Positions 12,101 through 23,831 of a stretch of 60,781 nucleotides of DNA are shown piece by piece (position 1 is the first letter of the stretch; each line of letters begins with the position of its first letter). Made by a program: the position numbers and the translations under genes. The stretch lies in NCBI GenBank assembly GCA_943704415.1, contig CALSCO010001022.1:1-60781 (forward strand), read 5' to 3'. The notes beneath the pieces were generated by a model. That model had not been told where the DNA came from. It saw nothing but the letters and a program-made list of their open reading frames with translations, and made no database searches. The DNA comes from Parvularia atlantis (Eukaryota > Opisthokonta > Rotosphaerida).

Positions 12101-13329
12101 CTCTCTTTCAACAAGGCGCGCGGCCAACGCACCCTTGGCTACACACGCCCGCTGACTGCGTGTGCGGCCGGCAGGTGTGCTCGCTCAAGATCGGCGACTT
12201 GTCGCGCGTCCGTGTCCGGCACGAGCCGCTGCCGCGCGCTGGCGCCGGCAACAGCGAGTCGCGGCACTACCGCGCGCCGGAGCTGCTCCTCGGTGCGACC
12301 AGCTACGACGCGTCAGGTGCGCTGGCGCCCGCCCTGCATTTGCGGGTGCCCGTGCTAACTGCGTGGCGTCGCAGTCGACATTTGGTGAGCATCGTGCGCC
12401 CGCGACGCACACCGTCCTCTCTCCACTTGGCATGCACACTCACACGCCCGCACGGGCTCAGGGCCGCCGCCTGCTGCATTGGCGAGATGCTCACCCGCAA
12501 GCTACTCTTCCCCGGTGGCAAGAGCGGTGCGCTGCTGCTGCTGCGCGGCCTGCGGTGCACGCAGGCGACGCTCATCTTGTGCGCTCGACGGCAGACGTCG
12601 AGGTTCTGCACAGCATCGTCAAGCTGATCGGCCTGCCCAACCAGCAATTGCTGCTCAACACGTACCGGTGCCCCGCAGAGGTGCGCACGACGTCGGTCGA
12701 CCTCACGTCCGCGCCTGATCGCCCTCGTCAGACGGTCAAGATGTTTGCCGACGAGGAGATGGCCAAGAACGTGACGCCCAGCTTTGGCAAGCGCTTCCCG
12801 AGCGCCACGGCCGACTGTGCGCGCCGTCTGCTCCATCACAAGCCGCGCGTCACTCACTGCACGTCGCAGGCATTGACCTTCTGGGCAAGATGCTCTCGTA
12901 CGACCCGCGCCGGCGCCCATGTGCCGGCGACGCGCTCGCACACCGCTTCTTCGGCAAGTTCTGGGCGATCGCGTGCGACGATGTGACGCCCGAGGTCTTC
13001 TCGCCCGCGTTTGACGAGCGCCCGCACGGCATCAAGTGGAAGAGTGCGCTTGTTGCTGCCGTTGCCGAAGCAAGGCTGACGACTCCGCCGCGCTCGCAGA
13101 CCACTTGTACGACCTGCTCGAGACCTTCCACGAGGTCACGTACGACACGCCGCAGCCGGCGTGGGACAACGAGGACGAGGAGGACGAGTGCGATGAGGAC
13201 AGCAGCCAACGCACGCTCGTCGCGGTCGAGGGCGAGGGCGCCGACGGGAGCTTTTCGCACATCTACGGCGAGGCCAGCAGCAGCAGCAGCGACGACGACG
13301 ACGACGACGACGACGAGGATGACAACTAG
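9181..13329 (+). CDS. CAMK-like kinase fused to a divergent MAPK-like kinase domain
   Basis: The first domain (about 9440-11011) is a canonical Ser/Thr kinase. It has glycine loop GVGQAGTRV (formed by splicing), VAIKAV, HRDLKPENLL, DFG, YVAPEV and ADVWSLGV, most like the CAMK group. A 62-nt intron at 11012-11073 joins it in phase to a Pro/Ser-rich linker ([11 protein letters not shown]...) and then a MAPK-like domain. That domain shows [49 protein letters not shown] and [11 protein letters not shown]. Relative to MAPKs, HRD is HHD, DFG is DLS and the TxY activation motif is absent, so activity is doubtful. The tail is acidic (Ser then poly-Asp) and ends at TAG 13327-13329. An alternative is two genes, the first stopping at TGA 11060 and the second starting at ATG 11080. 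Both domains are clear; the fusion is inferred. Confidence 0.8.
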
Positions 13330-13405
13330 ACCGTGTCGGGTGTGAGCACGCATGTAGCCGTACTGAAGTTGCCGTCTGCCGCGCGCCGACGCGCCCAATC
13401 GAAGC

Positions 13406-16400
13406 ATTACACTGAGAGCAAGGGGTCAAGAGGACATCACGCGCCGGGCCAGCGCCGGTGGTGACCGCTGCTGCTGCTGCTGCTGCGTCTGCTGGCGACC
13501 TGCGAGCGCCCCGGCGCGTGAATGCCCTCCGCCAGGCAAAACTGCCGCGGGGCGCACCCAGCAGGAAGTACGTCTTGAGCGTGCCCGCACCCTTAGCCAT
13601 CACGGCCTCGGCACGCTGCTCAAAGATGAAGCGAGACCGCAGCAGCTCGTACACCTTCTCCGTCACCTGGATCTTGCCAGCCACGCCCGTCGTTTCCTGC
13701 GCCGCCTGCTCGTCAGCTTCCGTCCCTCTCTGTCCAAACATGTGGCTCGACCGCACCATTCGCGACGCCAGGTTCACCGTGTGGCCCCAGATGTCAAAGG
13801 CCAGCTGCGGCGGGACTTCGGTAAGCTGTTTCGGTAAGCGCGAGCGAGGCACGGTGACGCACCTTGGTGCGCCCAATCACGCCCGACACGAGCGGCCCCG
13901 CCTCGATGCCCATGCGCAGCACCAGATCCTGGTGCTCTGGCCTGCTTGCGCGCATGTCGGCGTTGAACGCGGCAATGATGTCCTGTCGTTGCGAGCGCGT
14001 CAGCTTTTCTACGAGGCAGCACAAGCGACACACCTGCAACGCGAGCGCAAACGACGCCAGCTTGACCAGGTAGCCCTCATCGTGCATGCTGCCGACGTTG
14101 GTCGCGCACATGTACGTGTTGCCTGCCGGCGTCAGCGCAGCGCAATCAGCGACCAGCTCATGCATAGCGCGCGCACGCGTGCGACCACCGCACCGATCAT
14201 CTTGATCTTCTCTACGCCGGCCGACGCCGCGAGGTGGTCGAACCGCGTCACGACCTCGTTCAGCATCTGCATCGACTCCGAGTCGAACGTGGTGAAGTTG
14301 GCGAGCGAGCAGAACAGCACAGCCGAGCGCGGGTGGCTGTCGGCGATCGTCGCGCGGCTTGTCCCGATGACCGTCAGCCTGGTGATGGTGCGCGCGGCTC
14401 AGATCCCGGCGAGATGCATTAGCGGCCGCACGACCACCTGCTCACGATATCGCGCGGCAGCAGGTTGAGCAACAGCCGCTGGGTCTTGACCTGCAGATCC
14501 TCAATCTCAAACTTTTTCGACAGCACAAGTCGCTGCGGCACAGCGCGCGGCAGCATCAGCGCATGGGCATGCATGCAGCAAGAGCGCAACGCGGCGCGCA
14601 CGTTCATCAGGTAATTTTGCCGCACAAACATCTCCGTCCGCCGCGACAGCAGTGCCAGGTAGATGCTGACGGTGCCGACGTAGATGAAGTGCTGTGTCGC
14701 CGGCGCGCACGTCAGGCCAGTCACGGGCGGCAGCGTCAGTGGCCGCACCTCGTAGCGTGTGCACTGCATCACGCGGTCGAAGAGCACGACCATCGTCACG
14801 ATGTACGACAGCAGCCCGGCCAGCTCGAGCGCAATGATCCAGCTTGAGCGCAGCCGCGTGAAGCAGCTGACGGTGAACATGCCGAGGAGCACTGCGCGGT
14901 GCACAGTGAGTCAGCATGCCTGTGCGCTCGCTGGGCCGACACGCACCCATGCACTCCACGTTGAGCAGAATGAAGCTCTGGTCGCGCGACGTCTGCTGGC
15001 TGCAGAACTGCGTGTCGTCCAGCTGGCTATTTTGGTCACGCCAGCCCGGCCCAAATATGAGACGAAACTGGAGCGAGTGCATCATCGCGGCAGCGTGCAT
15101 CAGCAGCGACGTGATGATGGCCGACCACTTGTAGCGGGTACAATCAGCGCGCGCGCGCTCTGCCTCCGCGCGCGGCGCACCTGCAGCAGCGAGCGGCTGA
15201 TGATCTTGAACCGCGTGAACGCGGCTTTGATCGAGTTCCACTTGGCCAGACGCAGCGCCAGCACCGTGAACGCCGGCAGCTGGAATATGCACACGGCCCC
15301 GTGACCGACGATGAGCTACGCCCGCCCGCACACACACGCATGCCACCCAGTCAGCGCACACGCTGCTGCACGGCGCCGCGCGCGGACCACGCACCATGCG
15401 CGCCGCGTTCGGGATTGAGTTGGCCAGCAGCAGCACACTGTTCTCGACCACGAGCAGCAGCGCAACGATGTACACGACGCAGATGGCCACGAAGAAGGCC
15501 GTCGCTGTCTGATTGACAAAGTCCTGGTTGTACTCGTCCTCGAGGTCACGGTCCTTAAATACGAGCGTCACCGGGTCCATGTGCTCGGTCGCGCGCGTGT
15601 ACTCAAGCAGCTCGGCGTTGTCGGCCGTGTCGCGCGTAAGCGGGTTGGGTGAGAAGATGTTGCGGTCGCGCGCAGGCCTATATGCGTGTGTCGCGTCAGT
15701 CTGCGCCTCGCGCGCCCTGTCCTGCGTACCAACGCGGATGCCGGAGCGTCTCGTAGTCGCTGAACGAGGGCCGACCGTTCGTGCTGCCGTTGCGCGACTC
15801 GGAGCGCGAGGTCGTCGTCGTGGTGCTCTCGGTCTCGTTGGGCTGGCAGTGCGGTCAGCGTCGCGCAACCCGTGACCTGCAAAGGCGCACCAGGTCGTCC
15901 TGGCTGCCCGACTCGGCGCGCGGCCGCCGCTGCGTTTTCGTCGGGCTGGAAAACAGGAACAGGCGGCTCTTGCGGCGGCCGTTGTCCTTCTGCGCGCTCG
16001 GCTTCGGAACGATCTGCGAGAGCGATGGTAAGCTGCTCGCCTAACGCACAGGCGAAGCGAGCCCGCGCCTGGTACGGCGTCACCGCAAAGTTGAGCTCCT
16101 GCATGAGCCGCAGCACGAAGAACGTCTCGTTCTCGGCCAGATACGTCACGTTGTACTCCGACAGCGGCACGGAGGGGCCGTCCTCGACGTCGAAAATGTT
16201 CTCGTTCAGCAGACTGCGCGTGCGCTCGGAGATGTGCACGCGGCCGACCGCGCCCGTGTGCTCCATCAGCGACGCCATCGTTACGTCCTCGGACCAGACG
16301 TCTGCGCGCCACGACCACCATGAGTCCACGCAACCCGCAAGAGCAGCCGCACGCGCCCACCGAACGTCAGCTTATCCGTGCCGATCAGCCCGGCCATGAC

Positions 16401-19372
16401 CCAGCCCGAGTGGATGCCGACGCGAATGCCGAGCTGCGCAAAGTTGTGCTCCTCGGCAAACTCCTCCATTTTCTGCACGGCGTCTGTGAGAGGCGTTCAA
16501 ACGCGGGCGGCGACCACTCGCACCTTGACCATCTCGAGTCCCATTGCGACGACGCGCGCGGCGTGGTCGGGCACGTTGTGCGGCACGCCTGGTGCGCACG
16601 CTCAGCGGGCCTGTGTGGGCACTGCGTCGCGCAAGACCCGGCACGCACCGGCGCACAGCACGTAGCAGTCGCCAAGCGTCTTGATCTTCTCCAGGCCCGG
16701 GAACCTTTCGAGCAGCGTGTCGAACATGAAGAAGATCGAGTTGAGCATCTCGACCACCTCCTCGGCCGAGAGGCGCGACGAGAGCGCGGTGAAGCCGGCA
16801 ATGTCGGCAAAGAGGATCGTGACCTCGTCGTGGCGGTACATAAGGCTGTCAAGCCGTGAGCGGCCCTGCGCATTAGCGCCGCACACTGACACACGCACCT
16901 GCGGTGGAACGACCCGTCCGACACGTAGCGCTGGTGCTGGTCCGAGCGCAGGTCCTGCCAGGCCTTCTGCGGCAGAATAGACAGCGCGATGCGGTCCGAC
17001 TCGTTCTTGGCTTCCATGAGCTGTTGCGCGCGGCTCAGCCTGACACAGCAACGGCGCGCAGACTGAAGCACCTTGCGCCGCTGCTCCAGCACCGTGCGCT
17101 GCTTGAAGAACGTCTTGCGGTTGTACATGTCGACGCGCTACGCGTGGTGCAGTCAGACGACCGCTCATCGCACGGGCCGCTGCGGCGCGCCGCACCGATG
17201 CGAAGACGTAACCCGCGACATTGATGCACAGGTACAGCAGCGCCGATGCGCCGTGTCGGCTCCAGCACGGGAAGAGCGTGAAGGCGTCGCTGCCGCACGA
17301 GTTGTCGACGCGGAACTGGCGGCGGCGCGGGATTACACCGGCGGCCCAGCGGGGGTGCACGGCGCGTGCTCCGCACCGACTCCTCTACCTGCGACAGGAT
17401 CACGGCCGCGACCCAGCTACCGATCGAGAGCGTCACGCCGAGGGCGACGGAGAAGCGGACGTGCTGCCCGCTGATGGTGTAGTTCATGAACGACCAGAGG
17501 AAGAACGGGCCCTGGGGCAGGATGCTCTGGCAGATGCGCGCGCGACGGCGTGAGCCGACCCGTCCGCCCGCGGGGGCCCTGTGCGCACACGCACCCCGCG
17601 CAGCAGCGTGTGCGCCGCAAGCAGCAAGCCGACAAAGGCGAAGGCCGTGCTGTGCACCTTGAGCGTCGCGATCGGGCTCGACTGGCCCGCGCGCCACACG
17701 ACCAGCAGGGCCGCGAGCGACACGGCGAATGCGGCCGCGAAGACGACGTAGTCCCAGGCCCGGCCGGTCGTCGCATTGGTGAACACGAGCGGTGAGTAGA
17801 AGATCGCGGCGATCGCCGTGTACACGCAGCCTTTGCGACGCGATCGGTAAGTGCTCGGCACGCACGACAGGCGAACGCAGACCCAGCCACGCACTCAGCA
17901 GGTACATCCACAGCAGTTGCTGCCGGTTGTTGTGCGCGAAAAACATCCGGTACTCGCGGTCGAGCTTGGCCGAGAACGGCTGGCGCCACGGCCGGTCGAT
18001 ATGGCGCTAGCCACACAGTTTTAAGTGGCGGTGTCAGCCAGCGGTGTCGCCGTACCTTCTGCCGCGGCTTGGGGATCTCGTCGATGCCGAGGATGTTGAC
18101 GTGCTTCTGCGCGCGGCGCGGGAAGCGCGGCGGCTGCGAGACGATGTCGTCTAGCTCGTGGTCCGACATGCGCCGGCTCGACACGGTCGACCGTTGCCCG
18201 CCGCCGAGCACCTTGCTCAGTGCCGACTTGAGCATCGGCTGCGACGACGAAGACGACACGCCCGACAGCGCCGGGGGTGGTGCGCCCTTGGGTGATGCCG
18301 GTGGTGCCAGTGCGGGCCTTGCCGCCGCTGCGCCGACCGTCACCGCCGCTAGCGCGAGTCGCCCGCCCGGCGACCCGGGCGCCGTGGACGCGTCACGCTG
18401 TTGAGATGGCGGGCTGCCCTCGGCCGGTCGCTGCTCCGGCGTGGCGCCGTCCTGTGCGTCGGACAGGCCGTAGCCGTGGGCCGCGAGCTTCTCGGCCGTG
18501 ACCGATCCAAACGGCGGGCCGTACTCGCTCGGGCCGCGCACAGAGCCTGCAGCGCGGTGAGTGTTGCGACTGTGCGACGGGGGAAGAAAAAAAAAAAGGA
18601 AACTCAACGCACCCTTCAGCGGCGTCTCCGAATCGAAGGGGCTGGTCGCGCCCGAGCTGAACGTCGACTCGAGCATCTCGCTGATGGTCTTGCGCGGGAC
18701 GACCGGCAGGACGTGCACCGTGCGCATGTTGGGCGCGTGGCGCAGCTCGATGACCTGCCGCGGCTGTTGCGGCGCGTCGCGCGCTTTGAGTTCAGCTTCA
18801 TTTGGTCCGACCATGCCGACTCGCGAGGCGCACCAGCGTGTGCGAGTTTGTTCCCGTCGTGGTCGCGCCGTTGTTGAGGAAGAGCGCGCCGTCTTCAACC
18901 AGGGCGGGCGGGCCGTCGAGCCGCAGCAGCGCCAAGTCGACCGAGCGCTGGCGCCCCGAGCGGCCGTTTCGCGCCGCCTCCGCCGACGAGTCGTCACGGT
19001 CGCCCATGCTCGCGAGGTTGGCCGACAGCCTGCGTGGCGCAGCGACCGAAATACGCTGTGCGCCCGCGTCGTCGTCGGCCGCGAGCTGCCCGTTGGTGGC
19101 GCGCGAAAGGCTGCGGCTCGACCCGAAGATACGCTGCGTCGTGGCGGCGGCCAGCTGGCGCAGATTGCGGCCGAGGCTGGACCCCGGTCGCGCGGGCGAG
19201 GCGCTGCAACGGCGGGTGAGAACGGCGCGTGCACGTTCGCAGGCTGCGCGCACCCCGGGGCCAGGCCCTGGTGCAAGGTCGCGGGCGTGCCGGGCTCGGG
19301 CTCGCTGCCGTCGGGCAGCTCGGTGACGACGGTGACGAGGACGACGCGGCGCGACAGGGCGTCGTCGTCCAT
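13406..19372 (-). CDS. Transmembrane class III adenylyl cyclase (twelve-helix, C1/C2 type)
   Basis: Makes cAMP from ATP at a membrane. The order is a long Ser/Pro/Arg-rich cytoplasmic N-terminus (from ATG 19372), a first hydrophobic set (about 17900-17300), C1 (about 17130-16060), a second hydrophobic set (about 15560-14500) and C2 (about 14470-13530). C1 keeps both metal-binding Asp (FADIAGFT and [10 protein letters not shown]). C2 carries KIKMIG and [14 protein letters not shown], placing Lys and Asp where adenine-selective cyclases have them. This matches animal tmAC rather than the fungal LRR-type Cyr1. Introns interrupt it throughout. The 3' end is uncertain. The frame stays open to 13136, which would overlap the neighbouring gene; a short GT...CTCTCAG intron would give a TAA at 13406, and that is used here. 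Confidence 0.88.
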
Positions 19373-19677
19373 TGGCGCGGGTGGTGGGGAGGGGGAAAGG
19401 GCGATCGCTACGCTTGCTTTCCGTGTCTGGCCACTTAGGCCAGCCAATCAGCGCGCCTTCACGTGCCGCGCTAGTGCATCCGAGTCGGCCCCCACCACCT
19501 TGGCGGCCCTGCCCACGCTGCAGCACCCCAGCCCGGCCCCCCCCCCCCCCTGACCGCGCGCCGTGGCCCACAGCAGCACTCTCTAGCCCTCAGGCCCAGC
19601 CAACCCAAAAGCGCGCGCGCGCACGCTAGCGTCGCCGAAGGCTCTGGACGCTTCGAGCGCGCGCTGTTTGCTTCACG
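19373..19677. promoter_or_regulatory. Shared 5' region of divergent adenylyl cyclase and Eps15-like genes
   Basis: These 305 bp lie between two divergent start codons and should hold both promoters and 5' UTRs. The visible structure is a run of 14 C at 19537-19550 and a CG-alternating tract near 19613-19624. No TATA box or known site was recognised. Confidence 0.5.
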
Positions 19678-22663
19678 ATGGCGCCGCCGGCTGTACCGGT
19701 GCTGGACGGGCGCGAGGAGGCGCTCTTCGCGCGCCTCTTTGCCGCGGTGCGCGCCGCCCGCGCCCCTCCCTTCCCGCGCCCGCACTCACCGCACCGCGGA
19801 CCCCGCAGCTCGACAAGGACGGCTCCGGCCGCCTCCCCGGCGCCGCCTGCGTCGACTTCTTCAAGAAGTCGCGTTTGCCAGTCGAGACCCTCGCCCAGGC
19901 GCGCGCGCGCGCCCTCTTGCCGGGTGGCGCCAACCCGCGCGCGGGCTCAGCGGCGGCCGCGCGCAGATCTGGGGCCTCGCCGACGCCGACGGCAGCGGGT
20001 TCCTCGACCGGCGCAACTTTTACGTGTCGATGCGCCTCGTCGGCCTGGCGCAGCACGGGCGGCCGCTCAGCCGCGAGGCGGCCCTTGCCGGCGCCGGCAG
20101 CGACGCCCTGCCCGTCTTCGAGGGCGTCGACGCGCCCGGCGACGTCGCTGTGTCGCCTGCCGACGTTGAGCGCTTCGCCGCGCTGTTTGCGGCGCAGCAG
20201 CCGGTCGACGGCAAGCTCGAGGGCAACCGCGCGCGCGCGTTCCTGATGGAGTCCAAGCTGCCTATCGAGCACCTGCGCGACATCTGGTACGCCGCCGCTC
20301 GCTCGACGCGCGATGCCCGGCACCGTGTGCCCATGCCGCACGCTGTGCTGATGCGCCTCACGCAGGCAGCTCGCCGACGCCGACGCCGACGGACAGCTGT
20401 CGCAGCCCGAGTTTGTCATCGCGATGGCGCTCATTGGCGCCGTGCGCAGCGGCGCCCTCGCTGCCGTGCCGCTGACGCTGCCACCGTCGCTCGCGCGCCT
20501 GGTGCGCAGCCGGCGTGGTGCTGCGCGGCCACTGAGCTTGCGCGCGCTCTCGCAGCTGCCCGCACAAGGCGGCACGCCCGGCGTCACAACGCAGGATCGT
20601 GCCAAGTACAACGCCATCTTTGACCAGGCCGATGTGCAGCACCGCGGCACGCTCCTCACGCCCGAGCTGCAGCAGGTCTTTGCGCAGACGCACCTCCCGC
20701 CGGCCGTCTTTGCGCAGATCCTCGCGCTCGCCGACACACGACGCGCGGGCGCACTCACCCGGGACGAGTTCCACGTGTTTATGAAGCTCACGTACATGGC
20801 CCTCCAGGGCGAGCCGTTGCCTGCATCGCTGCCGTCGGTGCCCTCGCCGGCGATGACCGCGTTTGCCCCAGTGCCAGCGTTTGTCAGCACGGGCGATCCG
20901 GACCTGGACGAGGCGCTCAAGCAGCTGCAAACCGAGCGTGAGGCCTTTGCCGAGACGCAGCAACAGATCGCTGTGGCGCAGAGCAAGCTCGCCGACCTCA
21001 AGGCGCGCCGCAATAACGCGGAAATGGTCGCGGCACGCCAGGGCGGCGAGCGCGACGACCTGCAGCGGCGTCTGCAGCAGCTGAAGGGGTCGCTGGCCGC
21101 CGAGCAGCAGACGGGTGCGTTTGCGTGACTCGCGTGCTACGCGGCTGCTGATGATGCGTCGCCGTGCCAGTGGAGGACATGGCCCAGCGGGGCCGCGAGC
21201 AAAAGGCCACCGTCGCTGCGCTCCAGCGCGAGGCCGACGAGACCGAACGCCAGGCCGCGCAGGCCGAGCAGGAGCAGCAACGCCGGTCCGCGCAGAGCCA
21301 AGAAGAGCTCGGCAAGCTCACGGCGCAGATGCAGGTGCGTGAGACGCGATTTGCTGCTGCTGCGTCTCGCTGAGCGGCGGCCTCTTGCGTCCAACAGGAG
21401 ACGCAGCGGCAGCTGGTGCAGATGAAGAGTGAGCTGGTCAGCGTGAGCAGCGAGCACGAGCGCGTGCTGCGCGACAGCCAGAGCCTCGAGGGCTCGCTGC
21501 GCTCGCTCAAGTTGGGCAGCAGTGCGGGCGAGCTGACGCCGCGGGTGCGCAAGCTACGCTGCCCGCGCTGCGTAGCGCGGAGCTGAACCGGCACGTAGGC
21601 AAGCACCGACTTTGAGGCCGAGTTTGCCGCGTTTGGCGGCGACACGTTCAAGCCGATGCCGCGCGGCCGCCCGGCAGCGGGTGCGCTTGCGTCGACGAGT
21701 GGGGTGCGTGTTGCGGTTGTGCGCTGTGCCAGCTGCTCAGCCGTGGGCACGCAGGCGAGCCTCGGGGCCAGCAACGGCAGCGGCAGCGGCAGCGCGAGCT
21801 CGATCACGACCAGGTGCGTCCAATCTGCGCGCAGCAGCAGTGGGCGTGACGCGTGCGCGGCCACGCCACGCCAGCTTTAGCGCCGACTTTAACTCGGCCT
21901 TCAGCGGCGCGGCCTCGTCGCCCACGGTCGCGACCGGTGTGGCGCCCAAGCCAACGACGCTCAGCGCGGGCAACTCGTTCACGACGCCGCTGGCCGCGGT
22001 CGACTTTGACAGCGCGTTTGGCATGCCCGCGGCGCCCGCGGCGTCGTTTGCGACGAGCTTTGACGACGCCTTTGGCGGCCTGTCGTCGAGCCTGGCCGCG
22101 GGCAAGAAGGCCAAGCCGGCGAGCACGAGCGCGGCCAGCTCGTCGTTCGACATCAACTTTGACGACGCGTTTGGCGGCGGCAGCGCACCCGTGTCGGCAC
22201 CGCACTCGGTATGCGCTGCGTGCTGGCGTGGGCGACTGCTGAAACGCGCGCTGCGTGCACGCTTAGGCCGTGACCCTCGGCTTTGACGACGCGTTTGGCG
22301 GGCCGCCGGCGGTCAAGCCGAGCCCGGCCGCAGGTGACGACTCGTTGTTTTCATGACGTTTTTCCCTGGTGTCTGTGTCTTTTGTGTGTGTCGCGTGCAC
22401 TTTTTTTTACCCCCGCTGCTCTGCTTGCTGCTGCTCGTGTGCGCGGTCGCTGACGCGGCTGCGCTTGCGTGCCGCCGGGCGGTGGGTGCACAGTGATTGC
22501 GTCGCCACCGTCGTACGAGGACGTGCTGCGCGACGGTGACCCGCTCACGCGCCTGCACGAGCTCGGGCTGATGGACGACCGGGCCAACCGCGAGGCCCTG
22601 CGGCGGTTCAACAACAACATCGAGCAGGCGGTGGACTTTCTCCTCAGCGGCGGCGCGCATTAG
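19678..22663 (+). CDS. EDE1: Eps15/Ede1-like endocytic scaffold: three EH domains, coiled coil, FxDxF motifs, UBA
   Basis: Early-arriving adaptor of clathrin-mediated endocytosis. EH1 (about 19700-20055) has LDKDGSGRL and ADADGSGFL EF-hand loops. EH2 (about 20165-20450) has ADADADGQLS. EH3 (about 20605-20810) has LADTRRAGALTRDEF. A heptad-rich coiled coil (about 20900-21530) follows (LKQLQTEREAFAETQQQIA). The tail repeats acidic F-D-x-A-F motifs; three read FDDAFGG, matching the FxDxF consensus that binds the AP-2 appendage. The last exon (about 22497-22663) encodes a UBA-like domain (LHELGLMDDRANREALRRF) ending LLSGGAH. It is joined by an unusually long intron of about 160 nt containing a T-run. 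If that intron is not used, the protein ends at TGA near 22355. The start ATG 19678 begins MAPPAVPVLDGREEALF. Confidence 0.88.
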
Positions 22664-22731
22664 ACAATGAGCGGTGGCAGCGACGGCGTAATGGCGACGG
22701 CGGCAATAAGACCAACAGACTGCACATCAGG

Positions 22732-23831
22732 TCACAGACCAGCATAGTCGTTGAGTACCGCAATGAGCGGCTGCAGCGCCTGGCAGACGGCGCCGACGAG
22801 CTGCGCAAAATCGCTCGAGAGCACGGCGTCGTCGTCTAGGCGGTGGTGCACGGCGAACGACTTGAGGCGCAGCAAGTCGATGTCGGGGTGGTCCTTGCGC
22901 GTGCGTGTGCGCGAGTGAGCGTGCGCCGTGCCAGCGTGTGGGGCCGACACGGCACCTGCGTGAAGCCCTTGGGCGCGGTCTTGAGCGCCTCGCTGCTGTC
23001 GAAGGGCTCCTTGCCGAAAAACTGCTGGAAGGTGCGGTCCTTAAGCACGCGGCGCAGGGCCGTGACGTCGCGGCCGATGGCGGCGCGGAGGGCGTTGAGC
23101 TGCTGCGGCATGGGGTGCCACATGCCGCCGCCGACGAAGGACGCGTCGCCGGGCTCGATGTGGATGTAGTAGCAGGCGTGCGGGCCCTTCTTGTTGGAGC
23201 GGGAGAGCGCGGCCGAGAGCGCGGTTTTATAGGGCTCCTTGGAAACGGAGAAGCTGCGTGCATTGCGCGTGTGTGAGTGCGTGAGTGCGATCAGCGCGCG
23301 GTCGGGCGACAAGCGCGGCGCACACCGGATGTCGCGGTTGATGCGGAACATCAGATTCTTGGGCTCGTCCTCGCGCACGGTCGGGTCGATGCCGCGCACC
23401 AGGCCCTGCACCACGTCAAACAAGGCCATCGCGTTGTCGCGCGCGGCCTCGTACTGCGCACGGTGCTCGCGCATCCACTGCGTCTCGTTGTGCGCCTTGA
23501 GCTGCCGCAGGAACTGCAGCGTCGCGGGCACGATCCCGGCCGATGTCGCCGGCGCCTTCTTGCCGCGCGGCTTGCGGGCGGGCGACGCGGTCGGTGCCGC
23601 CGCCGGTGCGGCTGCCGTGCTCCGCCGCTTCTTGTTTGCGTCTTTGTCGTCTTTGTCGTCTTTGTCGTCTTTGTCGTCGTCGTCGTCGTCCTCGTACGCA
23701 TCGTCCTCCTCGGCATCGTCCTCTGCGTCCTCGTACGCATCGTCCTCCTCGGCGTCGTCCTCTGCGTCCTCGTCCTTGACCGTGCGTCGGCGCTTCGTTG
23801 CCGGCGCGGCGGCGGCGCGACCGCGGGCCAT
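22732..23831 (-). CDS. DUF2461 (TIGR02453) family protein
   Basis: Biochemical function unknown. The N-terminus is a basic then strongly acidic low-complexity region (repeats of DDAEEDDAYED, then DKDDKDDKD) with KRRR and KKRR clusters, which suggests a nuclear protein. The conserved domain follows: FLRQLKAHNETQWMREHR, then FRINRDIRFSVSKEPYKT across an intron spanning about 23240-23325, then ACYYIHIEPGDASFVGGGMW and VLKDRTFQQFFG. A second intron precedes DIDLLRLKSFAVHHRL. The end is AGL with stop at 22732-22734. The 3' end converges with the Eps15-like gene, 68 bp away. The family occurs in bacteria and fungi. Identity is secure from the invariant EPYKT and GGG-MW regions. Confidence 0.9.
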
